Source of the DNA: Flavobacterium sp. UBA7663
GTDB lineage: Bacteria > Bacteroidota > Bacteroidia > Flavobacteriales > Flavobacteriaceae
Reading direction: 5' to 3'
Length of the DNA stretch: 64,000 bases
Assembly (NCBI RefSeq): GCF_002483315.1
Contig: NZ_DLHR01000014.1
Span: forward strand, 1 to 64,000
The notes beneath the pieces were generated by a model. It was not told where the DNA came from, made no database searches, and worked only from the letters and a program-made list of their open reading frames with translations. Below, piece by piece: positions 1 through 8,447 of the stretch (position 1 is its first letter; every line of letters begins with the position of its first letter). Position numbers and translations under genes: made by a program.

Positions 1-22
1 CTGCCTACTGCTCTATCCCGCG
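1..22 (-). tRNA. tRNA-fMet, 5' part only (cut by window edge)
   Basis: Read on the minus strand, the first 22 bases give CGCGGGATAGAGCAG followed by TAGGCAG. This is an acceptor strand, the TA at positions 8-9, a GAGC D-stem start and the AG..GGCAG D-loop. A C at position 1 and a GAGCAG D-arm, instead of the usual GCTCAG, are typical of initiator tRNAs. The anticodon lies outside the window, so the identity is inferred. A consensus promoter sits 12 bases upstream, which supports a real gene. Confidence 0.6.
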
Positions 23-33
23 ATTTGTGAGTG

Positions 34-63
34 CAAAGGTACAATCTTTATTTAAAATTACAA
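34..63 (-). promoter_or_regulatory. Promoter of the tRNA-fMet, TTG-N19-TACCTTTG
   Basis: On the minus strand, TTG (63-61) is followed after 19 bases by TACCTTTG (41-34). This matches the Bacteroidota primary-sigma consensus TTG / TAnnTTTG. The tRNA 5' end is at 22, just downstream of the expected start of transcription. Confidence 0.7.
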
Positions 64-112
64 GACTTTTTTAAAAATAATGTTTTCTTTCTACTATTTC
101 AGGCGTTATCAC

Positions 113-120
113 TACCTTTG
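113..120 (+). promoter_or_regulatory. -7 element TACCTTTG of era
   Basis: TACCTTTG matches TAnnTTTG and lies 19 bases before the era ATG at 140, giving a short leader. No TTG is seen at the expected -33 distance. Its presence shows that an in-frame ATG at 80 is upstream of the transcript. Confidence 0.55.
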
Positions 121-139
121 TACCCATAAATATATTGAA

Positions 140-1024
140 ATGGAGCACAGAGCAGGTTATGTAAATATTATTGGAAATCCGAATGTAGGAAAATCAACTC
201 TTATGAATGCGTTTGTAGGTGAGCGTCTTTCTATTATTACATCGAAAGCACAAACTACAAGACACCGTATTCTGGGAATTGTAAATGGAGATGATTTTCA
301 AGTTTTATTTTCAGATACGCCTGGAATTATAAAACCAGCGTATGAATTGCAAAATTCGATGATGGATTTTGTAAAATCGGCTTTTGAAGATGCTGACATT
401 TTGGTTTATATGGTGGAAATTGGAGAAAAAGAATTAAAAGATGAAGCGTTTTTTAATAAAATTATCCATTCTAAAATCCCAGTTTTGTTGTTATTAAATA
501 AAATTGATAAATCGAATCAAGAACAATTAGAAGAACAAGTGCAAGCTTGGAAAGAAAAAGTACCTAATGCAGAACTTTTTCCTATTTCGGCATTAGAGAA
601 TTTTAATGTACAAACTGTTTTTGATAGAATCATCGAATTACTTCCTGTTTCTCCAGCATTTTACCCTAAAGATGCGTTAACCGATAAACCCGAACGTTTC
701 TTCGTTAACGAAACTATTCGTGAGAAAATCTTGTTAAATTACGATAAAGAAATTCCATATGCCGTAGAAATTGAAACGGAAGAATTTATCGAAGACGATA
801 ACATTATTAGAATTCGTGCCGTAATTATGGTAGAACGCGATACGCAGAAAGGAATTATCATTGGTCACAAAGGCGCTGCTTTAAAACGTGTAGGCATTCA
901 AGCAAGAGAAGATTTAGAAAAATTCTTTGGCAAACAAATTCACTTGGCTACTTATGTAAAAGTAAATAAAGATTGGAGAAGCAGTGCTTACCAATTAAAA
1001 CGTTTTGGGTATAACCAGAAGTAA
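140..1024 (+). CDS. era: GTPase Era
   Basis: Era is an essential GTPase that binds the 3' end of 16S rRNA and assists assembly of the small ribosomal subunit. The 294-residue product has the P-loop GNPNVGKS at residues 12-19, DTPG at 59-62, an NKID motif near 121, and a C-terminal KH domain with the GHKG loop near residue 245. The longer frame starting at 80 adds 20 residues unlike the family and begins before the -7 element at 113-120, so I use the ATG at 140. The gene is alone and ends at a hairpin shared with the convergent gene. Function is by family resemblance and is very secure. Confidence 0.97.
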   Translation: MEHRAGYVNIIGNPNVGKSTLMNAFVGERLSIITSKAQTTRHRILGIVNGDDFQVLFSDTPGIIKPAYELQNSMMDFVKSAFEDADILVYMVEIGEKELKDEAFFNKIIHSKIPVLLLLNKIDKSNQEQLEEQVQAWKEKVPNAELFPISALENFNVQTVFDRIIELLPVSPAFYPKDALTDKPERFFVNETIREKILLNYDKEIPYAVEIETEEFIEDDNIIRIRAVIMVERDTQKGIIIGHKGAALKRVGIQAREDLEKFFGKQIHLATYVKVNKDWRSSAYQLKRFGYNQK

Positions 1025-1056
1025 GAAGAAAGAGCAAAGAAGAAAGATAAAAGATG

Positions 1057-1082
1057 CCTGATGAATACTCGTCAGGTTTTTT
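1057..1082. terminator. Bidirectional rho-independent terminator after era
   Basis: CCTGATGA (1057-1064) pairs with TCGTCAGG (1069-1076) around a 4-base loop and is followed by a T run. It lies between two convergent genes, and an A run upstream lets it serve both. Confidence 0.7.
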
Positions 1083-1573
1083 TATTCCAAAATCTTATAC
1101 ATCAAATCTTCTAATTCGTGCATTTGCGGCACACCTTTTTCTCGGTTTATTCTAGCGATGAAATAAAGCAATATCCAAAAAACAACCATAAAGGAAATTA
1201 CCACTATATCTAACACTATCGATTGTTTTAGTGACCAATGCGTGTAAGCCATCATAGCAAAAACTAAAAACAATCCTGCAATGATAAAGTGTAGAAACAT
1301 AAAAAGCGTCCACAACAATTGCTCTGGACCAAAAAGACCTTTTACTGTTGTCTTATCTTCATTAGCTTCTAATTCCAAATGTAAAAAAGGCGAATAGTAT
1401 TTTCGTTTTTCTTTGCTGAAATAAAAATACAAATGCTCATCAATTATTTTAATTTGGTAATCGGCTTTTAATTCGGTTTTTAGCTGTTTTGCTTTTTCTA
1501 AAATTTTATCGACACTATTTTTTGATTCGACTTCAAACTTTGGTCGTAGTGCAATACTTTTTTCAGGCTCCAT
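1082..1573 (-). CDS. Unknown two-TM membrane protein
   Basis: I do not recognise this family. From the ATG at 1573 the product is 163 residues. The first half is soluble and charged (KFEVESKNS, then an alpha/beta-like stretch ending in FLHLELEANED). Two hydrophobic segments follow, one from about residue 93 (WTLFMFLHFIIAGLFLVFAMMAY) and one from about residue 126 (IVLDIVVISFMVVFWILLYFIA), and the tail is short and charged. This suggests a cytoplasmic N-terminal domain anchored by a hairpin of helices. A frame starting at 1612 would add 13 residues; I prefer MEPEKS at 1573 because the extra residues are not well supported. It is convergent with era and shares its terminator. Confidence 0.6.
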   Translation of the reverse strand: MEPEKSIALRPKFEVESKNSVDKILEKAKQLKTELKADYQIKIIDEHLYFYFSKEKRKYYSPFLHLELEANEDKTTVKGLFGPEQLLWTLFMFLHFIIAGLFLVFAMMAYTHWSLKQSIVLDIVVISFMVVFWILLYFIARINREKGVPQMHELEDLMYKILE

Positions 1574-1633
1574 TTCTTCTGATTTTGAGGCTAATATATA
1601 AATTTTTAACAAATATTGATAGAATTTTACATC

Positions 1634-1778
1634 CTAGCCCAGATAAAAACGGAAACCTCGCAAATTTTTGACCTATTTTTTCTTTTTATTTGGCCAGCGA
1701 CCTTAGAAGCTGACCGAATAAATTTAGAAAAAAAGAGCTAAAATTGTGGAGTTGTAGTGGATAGCTGGAAAAAGCTCC
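1634..1778. other. Structured intergenic element before der
   Basis: The stretch begins CCTAGCCCAGATAAAAACGG and ends TAGTGGATAGCTGG then AAAAAGCTCC. Between them TTTATTTGGCCAGC (1686-1699) pairs with GCTGACCGAATAAA (1709-1722) with one wobble and one mismatch, and T- and A-rich flanks extend the stem. The conserved-looking ends resemble, from memory, an intergenic hairpin element scattered through Flavobacterium genomes. It may be an RNA or a non-coding mobile repeat; I cannot tell which. It stops right at the der promoter. Confidence 0.4.
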
Positions 1779-1789
1779 AAAAAAAATCG

Positions 1790-1797
1790 TACTTTTG
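1790..1797 (+). promoter_or_regulatory. -7 element TACTTTTG of der
   Basis: TACTTTTG matches TAnnTTTG and sits 18 bases before the ATG at 1816. It overlaps the non-ATG start of the longer frame at 1795, which rules that start out. Confidence 0.55.
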
Positions 1798-1815
1798 CCG
1801 ATTCAAAATAAGATT

Positions 1816-3126
1816 ATGAATAATATTGTTGCCATTGTAGGAAGACCAAATGTTGGAAAATCCACATTTTTTAATCGTTTAATTCAGCGAAGAGAAGCTA
1901 TTGTTGACTCGGTAAGCGGTGTTACGCGTGATAGAAATTATGGAAAAAGTGAGTGGAACGGAAAGGAGTTTTCTGTAATTGATACTGGAGGTTATATCAA
2001 AGGTTCGGACGATATTTTTGAGGCGGAAATTCGTCGTCAAGTAGAATTAGCTATTGATGAAGCAGATGCTATTATCTTTATTGTGGATGTGGAAGAAGGT
2101 ATTACACCTATGGATGACGAAGTGGCTAAATTACTTCGTAAAGTTAAAAAACCTGTTTTGTTAGTGATTAACAAAGTAGATAATGCCATGCGTGAAAAAG
2201 ACGCTGTTGAATTTTACAACTTAGGATTAGGAGAATATTACACGATTTCGGGAATGAGCGGAAGCGGAACAGGAGAACTTTTAGACAAATTAGTCGAAGT
2301 ATTACCTGAAATGCCAGAAGTTACTGAAGAAGTAGAACCATTACCACGTTTTTGTGTTGTAGGAAGACCAAACGCAGGTAAATCATCATTTATTAATGCT
2401 TTAATTGGCGAAGATAGATTTGTGGTAACCGACATTGCTGGAACTACTCGTGATGCAATTGACACAAAATACAACCGTTTTGGATTTGAATTCAACTTGG
2501 TCGATACTGCTGGAATTAGACGTAAAGCGAAAGTAAAAGAAGATTTAGAATTTTACTCAGTAATGCGTTCGGTTAGAGCTATTGAACACAGTGATGTTTG
2601 TTTGTTAGTTATTGATGCCACTCGTGGATTTGAAGGACAAGATCAAAGTATTTTTTGGTTGGCCGAAAAAAACCGTAAAGGAGTTGTTATCTTAGTAAAC
2701 AAATGGGATTTGGTAGAAAAAGACACCATGACTACTCGTGATTACGAACGTAAGATTAGAGAAGAATTACAGCCATTTACCGATGTGCCTATTCTTTTTA
2801 TCTCGGCTTTAACGAAACAACGTTTACTAAAAGCATTAGAAACAGCAGTTGAAGTGTTTGAAAACAGAAAACAACGTATTTCGACTTCAAAATTCAACGA
2901 GTTGATGTTGCCAATTATTGAAGCAACGCCACCTCCTGCTTTAAAAGGAAAATATGTGAAAATTAAATATTGTATGCAGTTGCCAACACCAACTCCTCAG
3001 TTTGTGTTTTTTGCCAACTTACCGCAATATGTGAAAGATCCATATAAACGTTTTATCGAAAATAAATTAAGAGAACAATACAATTTTAGTGGCGTTCCAA
3101 TAGATATTTATTTCAGACAGAAATAG
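1816..3126 (+). CDS. der: Ribosome biogenesis GTPase Der (EngA)
   Basis: Der is a double GTPase needed for assembly of the 50S subunit. The 436-residue product has two G domains in tandem: the first with GRPNVGKS at residues 9-16 and a DTGG switch, the second with GRPNAGKS at about 183-190 and DTAG. A C-terminal KH-like domain follows ([11 protein letters not shown] region). Length is normal for the family. The ATG at 1816 is chosen because the longer frame begins inside the -7 element. The gene is a single transcription unit ending at a strong hairpin. Der and Era lying so close together, separated by one unrelated gene, is a loose functional grouping rather than an operon. Confidence 0.97.
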   Translation: MNNIVAIVGRPNVGKSTFFNRLIQRREAIVDSVSGVTRDRNYGKSEWNGKEFSVIDTGGYIKGSDDIFEAEIRRQVELAIDEADAIIFIVDVEEGITPMDDEVAKLLRKVKKPVLLVINKVDNAMREKDAVEFYNLGLGEYYTISGMSGSGTGELLDKLVEVLPEMPEVTEEVEPLPRFCVVGRPNAGKSSFINALIGEDRFVVTDIAGTTRDAIDTKYNRFGFEFNLVDTAGIRRKAKVKEDLEFYSVMRSVRAIEHSDVCLLVIDATRGFEGQDQSIFWLAEKNRKGVVILVNKWDLVEKDTMTTRDYERKIREELQPFTDVPILFISALTKQRLLKALETAVEVFENRKQRISTSKFNELMLPIIEATPPPALKGKYVKIKYCMQLPTPTPQFVFFANLPQYVKDPYKRFIENKLREQYNFSGVPIDIYFRQK

Positions 3127-3130
3127 TTGA

Positions 3131-3158
3131 AAACCGAAGTTAACGCTTCGGTTTTTTT
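3131..3158 (+). terminator. Terminator of der
   Basis: AAACCGAAG (3131-3139) pairs with CTTCGGTTT (3146-3154) and is followed by further Ts. It begins 5 bases after the stop codon. Confidence 0.8.
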
Positions 3159-3257
3159 AATGGCAATTGTTAAATTTCCGTAAGAAAATTTTTATTTACA
3201 CAATAAATATTTTAATTCGCAGTTAATTAGAACTTAAACTAAATAATAACTTTTTTC

Positions 3258-6041
3258 ATGTTTCAGAAACTCGCCTACTTTGCCTTGTTTTTATTCTCAA
3301 TCTTCAGTTTTAGTCAAAACACCATTTCTTTAAAAGGAAAAATTATCGACAAAAACACTTCTGTTCCACTTGAATCGGCAACTATTTATTTGAAATCAGT
3401 AAAAGATTCCACTTTGATAGATTATACCATTTCAGACAAGAATGGAAATTTTACTTTTAAGACAAAAAAAATGGATAATGCCATTTATTTCAAAATTTCA
3501 TACATTGGTTATATTGACTACACAGAAAAAATTGAAAACTTAAAAGCTGACAAAGATTTTGGTTTTATAAAACTAGAAGAAAATGTAAGTTCTTTAAAAG
3601 AGGTTGTCATACAATCTGAAGCACCACCGGTTACTATAAAAAACGATACTTTAGAATTTAATGCTTCGTCGTTTAAAGTTCGTCCTGATGCTAATGTGGA
3701 AGCGTTATTGAAACAACTTCCAGGTGTTGAAATAGATGAAGAAGGTAAAATTACCGTCAACGGAAAAGAAGTCAATAATATTTTAGTCAACGGAAAACCT
3801 TTCTTTGGTAAAGATGGTAAAATTGCCACTCAAAATTTACCAGCCGAAATAATTAGTAAAGTTCAAGTAACCGACACCAAAACAAAAGAAGAAGAATTAT
3901 CAGGGCAAAATGCTACTTCAGATGAAAAAACCATAAATTTAACCATTCAGGAAGATAAAAATAAAGGTGTTTTTGGAAAAGCAAATGTAGGTTATGGAAC
4001 CGATGAACGATACGAATCGAGTATGCTTTTCAATTATTTTAAAGATACACAGAAGATTAGTGTTTTAGGTTCTTCTAACAACGTAAACTCTATTGGATTT
4101 TCAATGGATGAAATTTTCGACAATATGGGCGGCGGGAGAAATAATTCAATATGGGTAAATGATAACGGTAGTTTTGGTATTAACGGAATGCAATTTGGAG
4201 GTAATAACGGAATTACACAATCCAATATGATTGGAATAAATTTTGCAGATGAATGGGCAAAAAAGAAAATTAATCCAAACGGAAGTTATTATTATTCAAA
4301 CGCAGAAACTAACAATAATAACAGAACCAATAGAATCAATTTACTTCCAACTGGTAACACCAACACATTAGCAGAATCTAAAACCAAATCTATAACCGAT
4401 GGACACAATTTAGGAATGGATTTTGAAATAAAATTAGATTCAACCACAACCATTTATATGAGTCCAAGTTTTGCCAAAAGCGAAATTAAAAACAAAAACA
4501 CTGGTTTTGATGCTACATTTGATGAAACAGGAAACGCTTTAAACGAAAATACAAGTGATAATAATTGGTCAAGCCAAAACAACACTTTTAAAAATAATAT
4601 TTATTTTTATAGAGGTTTAAAGAAAAAAGGCAGAGGGATTAGTGCTTCATTTGAAAACGAAAATAGCAAAAATGAATCTGATTTATTTACTAAGACAACA
4701 ACAACTTTTTTTCAATCTGGAAGTTCAGATGATGATAGAAATCAATTCAGAATTGACGATTCTAAAAAAGATAGTTTCAGAGCCGAAATAGGTTATAATG
4801 AACCCTTAAGAGATTCTTTAGTATTCAATTTTGAAACTACTTACAGTTACAAAAAGTCAAGAGATACCAGAGAAACATATGACTTTGATAACGGGTTAAA
4901 TGCCTATTCTAACTACAACGATTTACTTTCAAACGATATTGTTTCAACAACTTCATCTGTAGCCCCAATGGTTGGAATTAGCATCCGAAAAAAGAAAATT
5001 AGAGGAAGTCTTTCTATGGGAACAGAAATCATTAATTTTAATAATCAATCCAACTATTTATCAAATACAACAACAGTAAATAAAAACTATATGTACCCTA
5101 AAATGAATGGTTATTTGAGCATTACATTAGGTAAATCAAAATCGTTTTACACCTACTACTCTTACGAAGTAAATTTACCTAGTGCCAATCAAATCTTACC
5201 ATTTCAAAATTTAGGCAATCCATTAAATACGCTAATTGGAAATGCTGATTTAAAACCTAACGAAAATTACTCACTTTATACCAACTTCAACAATTATGAT
5301 TATGCAACCAGAAGTGGTTTTTATGCTTATGCTGGCGGAGATTACAATGTAAATCAAATTGTAGCTTCTACTACTTATGATGCCGATTTTAAAGCAACTA
5401 CAACGTATCAAAATGTAGACAGAGCTTATAATACGTATGTTGGTTTTAGTTTAAACAAATCATTAAAAAAAGAAAAAAGAACGTTTAAATATGGTGTAGG
5501 CTTGCAGTTAGGTTACAATTATGATCAAGGATTAACCAATGCAGCATTATTTGAATCAAAAGGATTAACCTTAAATCCAAGAGCCAATATGTCTTGGTCA
5601 ATTGATGAAATGATTACGATTAGTCCGTCGTACCGATACACATATATTACTAATGATTTTACTAATTACGTAATTGACAATACTAAAAATTTCAAGCACA
5701 GTGCTAAGTTAGAAATCACAAGTTATTGGCCTAAAAAAGTAGTTTTGGGAAGTGATTTTGGTTACAACTACAACTCTAATATAGCAGATGGTTTTCAAAA
5801 AGATTTCTATTTATGGAATTTGAGTTTGGGATATAATTTCTTTCAAGACAAATTATTAGCCAAAGTAAAAGTGTATGATGTTTTAAATCAAAATATCAGC
5901 GCAACAAGAACGATTACGCCAACCGCCATTACCGATATGGAAAATACCGTTTTACAACAATATGCGATGTTTTCTTTAACCTATAAATTAGAAAAATTTG
6001 GTGGTAAGAAAAAAGATGGTGGCATTATGATTATAGATTAA
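3258..6041 (+). CDS. TonB-receptor-like outer membrane beta-barrel protein
   Basis: This 927-residue protein has a signal peptide ending near residue 19 (FSFSQ). A carboxypeptidase-like beta-sandwich domain follows (about 22-110, starting LKGKIIDKNTSVPLESATIY), then a plug-like region (about 115-215, with DTLEFNASSFKVRPDANVEA and LLKQLPGVEID). The rest is a long barrel rich in aromatic, Asn and Ser residues. It matches the Bacteroidota outer-membrane family that resembles TonB receptors but lacks a classic TonB box. Such proteins are thought to move unknown substrates across the outer membrane; the substrate cannot be read from sequence. It is a single gene between two terminators. Start: ATG at 3258, directly before a good signal peptide. 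Confidence 0.85.
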   Translation: MFQKLAYFALFLFSIFSFSQNTISLKGKIIDKNTSVPLESATIYLKSVKDSTLIDYTISDKNGNFTFKTKKMDNAIYFKISYIGYIDYTEKIENLKADKDFGFIKLEENVSSLKEVVIQSEAPPVTIKNDTLEFNASSFKVRPDANVEALLKQLPGVEIDEEGKITVNGKEVNNILVNGKPFFGKDGKIATQNLPAEIISKVQVTDTKTKEEELSGQNATSDEKTINLTIQEDKNKGVFGKANVGYGTDERYESSMLFNYFKDTQKISVLGSSNNVNSIGFSMDEIFDNMGGGRNNSIWVNDNGSFGINGMQFGGNNGITQSNMIGINFADEWAKKKINPNGSYYYSNAETNNNNRTNRINLLPTGNTNTLAESKTKSITDGHNLGMDFEIKLDSTTTIYMSPSFAKSEIKNKNTGFDATFDETGNALNENTSDNNWSSQNNTFKNNIYFYRGLKKKGRGISASFENENSKNESDLFTKTTTTFFQSGSSDDDRNQFRIDDSKKDSFRAEIGYNEPLRDSLVFNFETTYSYKKSRDTRETYDFDNGLNAYSNYNDLLSNDIVSTTSSVAPMVGISIRKKKIRGSLSMGTEIINFNNQSNYLSNTTTVNKNYMYPKMNGYLSITLGKSKSFYTYYSYEVNLPSANQILPFQNLGNPLNTLIGNADLKPNENYSLYTNFNNYDYATRSGFYAYAGGDYNVNQIVASTTYDADFKATTTYQNVDRAYNTYVGFSLNKSLKKEKRTFKYGVGLQLGYNYDQGLTNAALFESKGLTLNPRANMSWSIDEMITISPSYRYTYITNDFTNYVIDNTKNFKHSAKLEITSYWPKKVVLGSDFGYNYNSNIADGFQKDFYLWNLSLGYNFFQDKLLAKVKVYDVLNQNISATRTITPTAITDMENTVLQQYAMFSLTYKLEKFGGKKKDGGIMIID

Positions 6042-6043
6042 AT

Positions 6044-6076
6044 AAAAAACTCGTTAGTATTGCTAACGAGTTTTTT
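6044..6076 (+). terminator. Terminator of the barrel protein gene
   Basis: AAAAAACTCGTTAG (6044-6057) pairs with CTAACGAGTTTTTT (6063-6076) around a 5-base loop. It begins 3 bases after the stop codon. Confidence 0.85.
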
Positions 6077-6115
6077 ATTTTTAATTTCAAGTACAAGTTC
6101 AAAAATCAAGAGCAA
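6077..6115. repeat. AT-rich CAAGT(T)-type intergenic repeat
   Basis: The stretch has short direct repeats of the type TTTCAAGTACAAGTTCAAAA. Similar CAAGTTC/GTTTCAA tracts occur at 8376-8413 and 33972-34044. It looks like a spacer repeat without coding content. Confidence 0.4.
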
Positions 6116-6140
6116 GTTTGTTTTTCGCTTCGCTTAAAGT

Positions 6141-6180
6141 ATTCCTACTTCGTAGGAGATTCCTACTTCGGCGGAATGAC
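6141..6180. repeat. Small palindromic repeat, CCTACTTCGTAGG type
   Basis: Two related units lie side by side. ATTCCTACTTCGTAGGA (6141-6157) folds on itself, and GATTCCTACTTCGGCGGAAT (6158-6177, continuing GAC) is a partly decayed copy. Units of the form GATTCCT..CGGAATGAC are, as I recall, common intergenic repeats in flavobacteria. Confidence 0.5.
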
Positions 6181-6204
6181 AATGTTAGAGAATTATATTT
6201 CAAA

Positions 6205-6969
6205 TTACCAACTTCCGCCTGCGCCACCACCTGAGAATCCACCACCGCCGAAGCCGCCGCCAAATCCTCCTGATGAACCACCGCCAAAGCTTCCGCCACC
6301 ACCAAAACCGCCCCCGCTTCTCCCTAGGCTACTTAAAATAATAATGTCGCCTAAATCTAAGCCGCCGCCACCTTTAAAATTTCCACCGCCTTTATTTCCT
6401 CTGGAAGCTAAAACTAACAGAATAATAATAAAAACTACAATTAAGATGAATGGTAAAGGATTACTTGATTCTTTTCTAGAACCTTTGTATTTTCCCTTTA
6501 GAACTTCAAAAATAGCATCGGCACCTTTGTCTAAACCAGTGTAATAACTTCCGGCTTTAAATTCTGGAATAATAATGTTTCTGATAAGTTCTCCGTTGAT
6601 TCCTGCGGTTAGTCTATCTTCTACTCCGTATCCTGGAGCAATCCATATTTTTCTTTCTGTTTTTGCTAAAAGAATTAGAATTCCGTTGTCTTCTTTTTCT
6701 TGACCTATTCCCCATTCCTGAGCCCATTTTGGTGTTAAAATACCAATATCTTCTCCTTTTAAATCTTCAACTGAAATTACTACAATTTGAGTAGAAGTTG
6801 AATCAGAATAGCGAACTAACTTATTTTCTAACTCTTTTTCTTCTTGCGGATTTAAAACATCGGCATAATCGTAAACACTCGTTTGAAAACTAGGTTTTTT
6901 TGGAATATCAAACTGCGCATAAGCAATCATTCCGCTTAAAGCTAATACAAATAAAAATAACTTTTTCAT
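6205..6969 (-). CDS. TPM-domain membrane protein with glycine-rich tail
   Basis: The 254-residue product starts with a signal peptide (MKKLFLFVLALSGMIAYAQ). A TPM domain follows (about 25-165, with VYDYADVLNPQEE and an acidic loop), then one transmembrane helix (PFILIVVFIIILLVLAS, about 180-197) and a tail of repeated GGGFGGG ending in GGSW. TPM proteins of this layout (YgcG-like) sit in the cell envelope; acid phosphatase activity is known for plant relatives, but the bacterial role is unclear. A frame starting at 7011 adds 14 unlikely residues, so I use the ATG at 6969, which lies 1 base after the stop of the preceding gene. Third gene of the lemA-TPM-TPM operon. Confidence 0.85.
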   Translation of the reverse strand: MKKLFLFVLALSGMIAYAQFDIPKKPSFQTSVYDYADVLNPQEEKELENKLVRYSDSTSTQIVVISVEDLKGEDIGILTPKWAQEWGIGQEKEDNGILILLAKTERKIWIAPGYGVEDRLTAGINGELIRNIIIPEFKAGSYYTGLDKGADAIFEVLKGKYKGSRKESSNPLPFILIVVFIIILLVLASRGNKGGGNFKGGGGLDLGDIIILSSLGRSGGGFGGGGSFGGGSSGGFGGGFGGGGFSGGGAGGSW

Positions 6970-6970
6970 A

Positions 6971-7408
6971 TTAACTTCTTGAGATTTCGTTAGACAATTC
7001 GTTCGTATCATCTGATTGATATGGGAAATATTTTTTCAATCTTTCGCCTGCTCTGAGAATTCCTTCTACCAAGCCTTTCTTGAAGTTGCCTTCTTTAAAG
7101 TTAGCAATTACTGTATCTTTTGTACAATCCCAAAAATCAGATTCTACTGCTTCGTTGATTCCTTTATCGCCAATTATAGCAAACTTTTTATCCGAAACGC
7201 ACACATAAAACAAAACGCCATTTCGATCTTGTGTTTCGTCCATTTTCAATTCAAAAAAAACCTCCTGAGCTCTGTCAAGAGGTGATTTTTCTGTATGATC
7301 TTCAATGTGCACACGAATTTCTCCTGAAGTGTTTTTTTCGGCTTCAACAATAGCTAAAACAATTTCTTGCTCTTCTGCTTTTGATAAGAAATCTTCGGTT
7401 TTTGACAT
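6971..7408 (-). CDS. TPM-domain protein without signal peptide
   Basis: This 145-residue protein is almost entirely one TPM domain, with the core pattern GEIRVHIEDH near residue 30 and DRNGVLFYVCVSD near 62-74. It has no signal peptide, membrane helix or glycine-rich tail, unlike its neighbour. It therefore probably acts in the cytoplasm or needs a partner. Its ATG overlaps the stop codon of the LemA gene by one base (TAATG), which suggests coupled translation. A LemA gene next to one secreted and one unanchored TPM protein is a recurrent arrangement in Bacteroidota, pointing to a common but unknown envelope role. Confidence 0.82.
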   Translation of the reverse strand: MSKTEDFLSKAEEQEIVLAIVEAEKNTSGEIRVHIEDHTEKSPLDRAQEVFFELKMDETQDRNGVLFYVCVSDKKFAIIGDKGINEAVESDFWDCTKDTVIANFKEGNFKKGLVEGILRAGERLKKYFPYQSDDTNELSNEISRS

Positions 7409-8013
7409 TATTTTTTCTCTTTATTGAAATCAAATTCTACATCCACTGGTTTTTCAGCACCTGCAACTGCATCGAAATATGGTTTTTCTTTGTAGTTTCC
7501 TAAGAAAATAGAATTAGGGAAAACCAAAATGTAGTTGTTGTATTTTTGAACCGATTCGTTGAAACGTGTTCTTGCTGTTAAGATTTGGTTTTCTGTACTA
7601 GCTAACTCATCTTGTAATTTCAAGAAGTTTTGATTTGCTTTTAAATCTGGATATTGCTCAACAGTCACCAATAATCTTGACAAAGAACTATTTAAATTTC
7701 CTTGCGCTTGATTGAATTGTGTTAATTGTTCTGGTGTCATATTCGTTGGGTCAATTTTTACAGAAGTCGCTTCAGAACGTGCTTTGATTACTGCTTCTAA
7801 AGTTGATTTTTCAAAATCAGCCGAACCTTGAACCGTTTTAACTAAATTTCCAATAAGGTCATTTCTTCTTTGGTACGAAGTTTCAACATTTCCCCATTCT
7901 TTATTTACTTCTTGATTTACACGAACAGCTCCGTTTTTGATACTAAAGAACCAAAATACTAGGATTAACAATAATCCACCACCGATAATAAAAGGCAAAA
8001 ATTTTCTCATCAT
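7408..8013 (-). CDS. lemA: LemA family protein
   Basis: LemA proteins are small envelope proteins with one N-terminal helix and an alpha-helical bundle outside the membrane; their function is not known. The 201-residue product has a membrane helix at about 6-24 (LPFIIGGGLLLILVFWFF), then the family pattern VNKEWGNVETSYQRRNDLI followed by GNLV, and further on ANQNFLKLQDELASTENQI. Two ATG codons stand side by side at the start; either could be used. It is the first gene of a tight operon with the two TPM genes, with a TAATG stop/start overlap. Confidence 0.93.
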   Translation of the reverse strand: MMRKFLPFIIGGGLLLILVFWFFSIKNGAVRVNQEVNKEWGNVETSYQRRNDLIGNLVKTVQGSADFEKSTLEAVIKARSEATSVKIDPTNMTPEQLTQFNQAQGNLNSSLSRLLVTVEQYPDLKANQNFLKLQDELASTENQILTARTRFNESVQKYNNYILVFPNSIFLGNYKEKPYFDAVAGAEKPVDVEFDFNKEKK

Positions 8014-8042
8014 TTTTTTAAGTTTAAAAGTTTATTAATTGT

Positions 8043-8375
8043 TTATAGTTGATTTTTAATTGTGTTTAATTGAGCTTTAATTGTTTCTAATTTACTGATA
8101 ATTTCAAATTTATCTAAGGTTTTTTTCTGACCTTCTTTCAAATGTGTTTTGGCACCTTCTAATGTAAATCCGCGCTCTTTTACCAAATGATAAATCAATT
8201 GCAAATTCTTCACATCTTCTGGTGTAAACATACGATTCCCTTTGGCGTTTTTCTTTGGTTTTAGAATATCAAATTCTTTATCCCAAAAACGAATTAAGGA
8301 GGCATTTACGTTAAAAGCTTTGGCTATTTCGCCAATACTATAATATCTTTTGTCTGGTGCTAATTCTAAATGCAT
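8043..8375 (-). CDS. Small MerR-type transcriptional regulator
   Basis: The 110-residue protein holds a MerR DNA-binding domain at residues 10-80: YYSIGEIAKAFNVNASLIRF, then the wing region GNRMFTPEDVKNLQLIYHL and ERGFTLEGAK. Only a short helical tail follows, so no ligand-binding domain is present. It likely dimerises through the helix after residue 85. The target is unknown; it lies between the M23 peptidase gene and the LemA operon, all on the same strand, with gaps of 72 and 29 bases. Confidence 0.88.
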   Translation of the reverse strand: MHLELAPDKRYYSIGEIAKAFNVNASLIRFWDKEFDILKPKKNAKGNRMFTPEDVKNLQLIYHLVKERGFTLEGAKTHLKEGQKKTLDKFEIISKLETIKAQLNTIKNQL

Positions 8376-8413
8376 TTTTCAAGTTCAAATTCAAATTCAA
8401 TTACAAGTTCAAA
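8376..8413. repeat. AT-rich CAAGTTCAAATTCAA repeat
   Basis: Short tandem units (CAAGTTCAAATTCAAATTCA, then ACAAGTTC) fill the start of the gap between the M23 and MerR genes. A second short direct repeat, AAATCGTTAATC, occurs twice just after, near 8420 and 8442. Confidence 0.4.
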
Positions 8414-8447
8414 ACTTCTAAAATCGTTAATCATCAATCTTAAATCG

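Noticed and set aside
1489..1671. Plus-strand frame of 60 codons antisense to the two-TM protein gene
   Set aside because: Antisense shadow ending in the structured element; no promoter or conserved pattern.
6176..6544. Proline-rich open frame of 122 codons on the plus strand
   Set aside because: It is the antisense reading of the glycine-rich tail of the TPM protein; GGN codons read backwards give proline.
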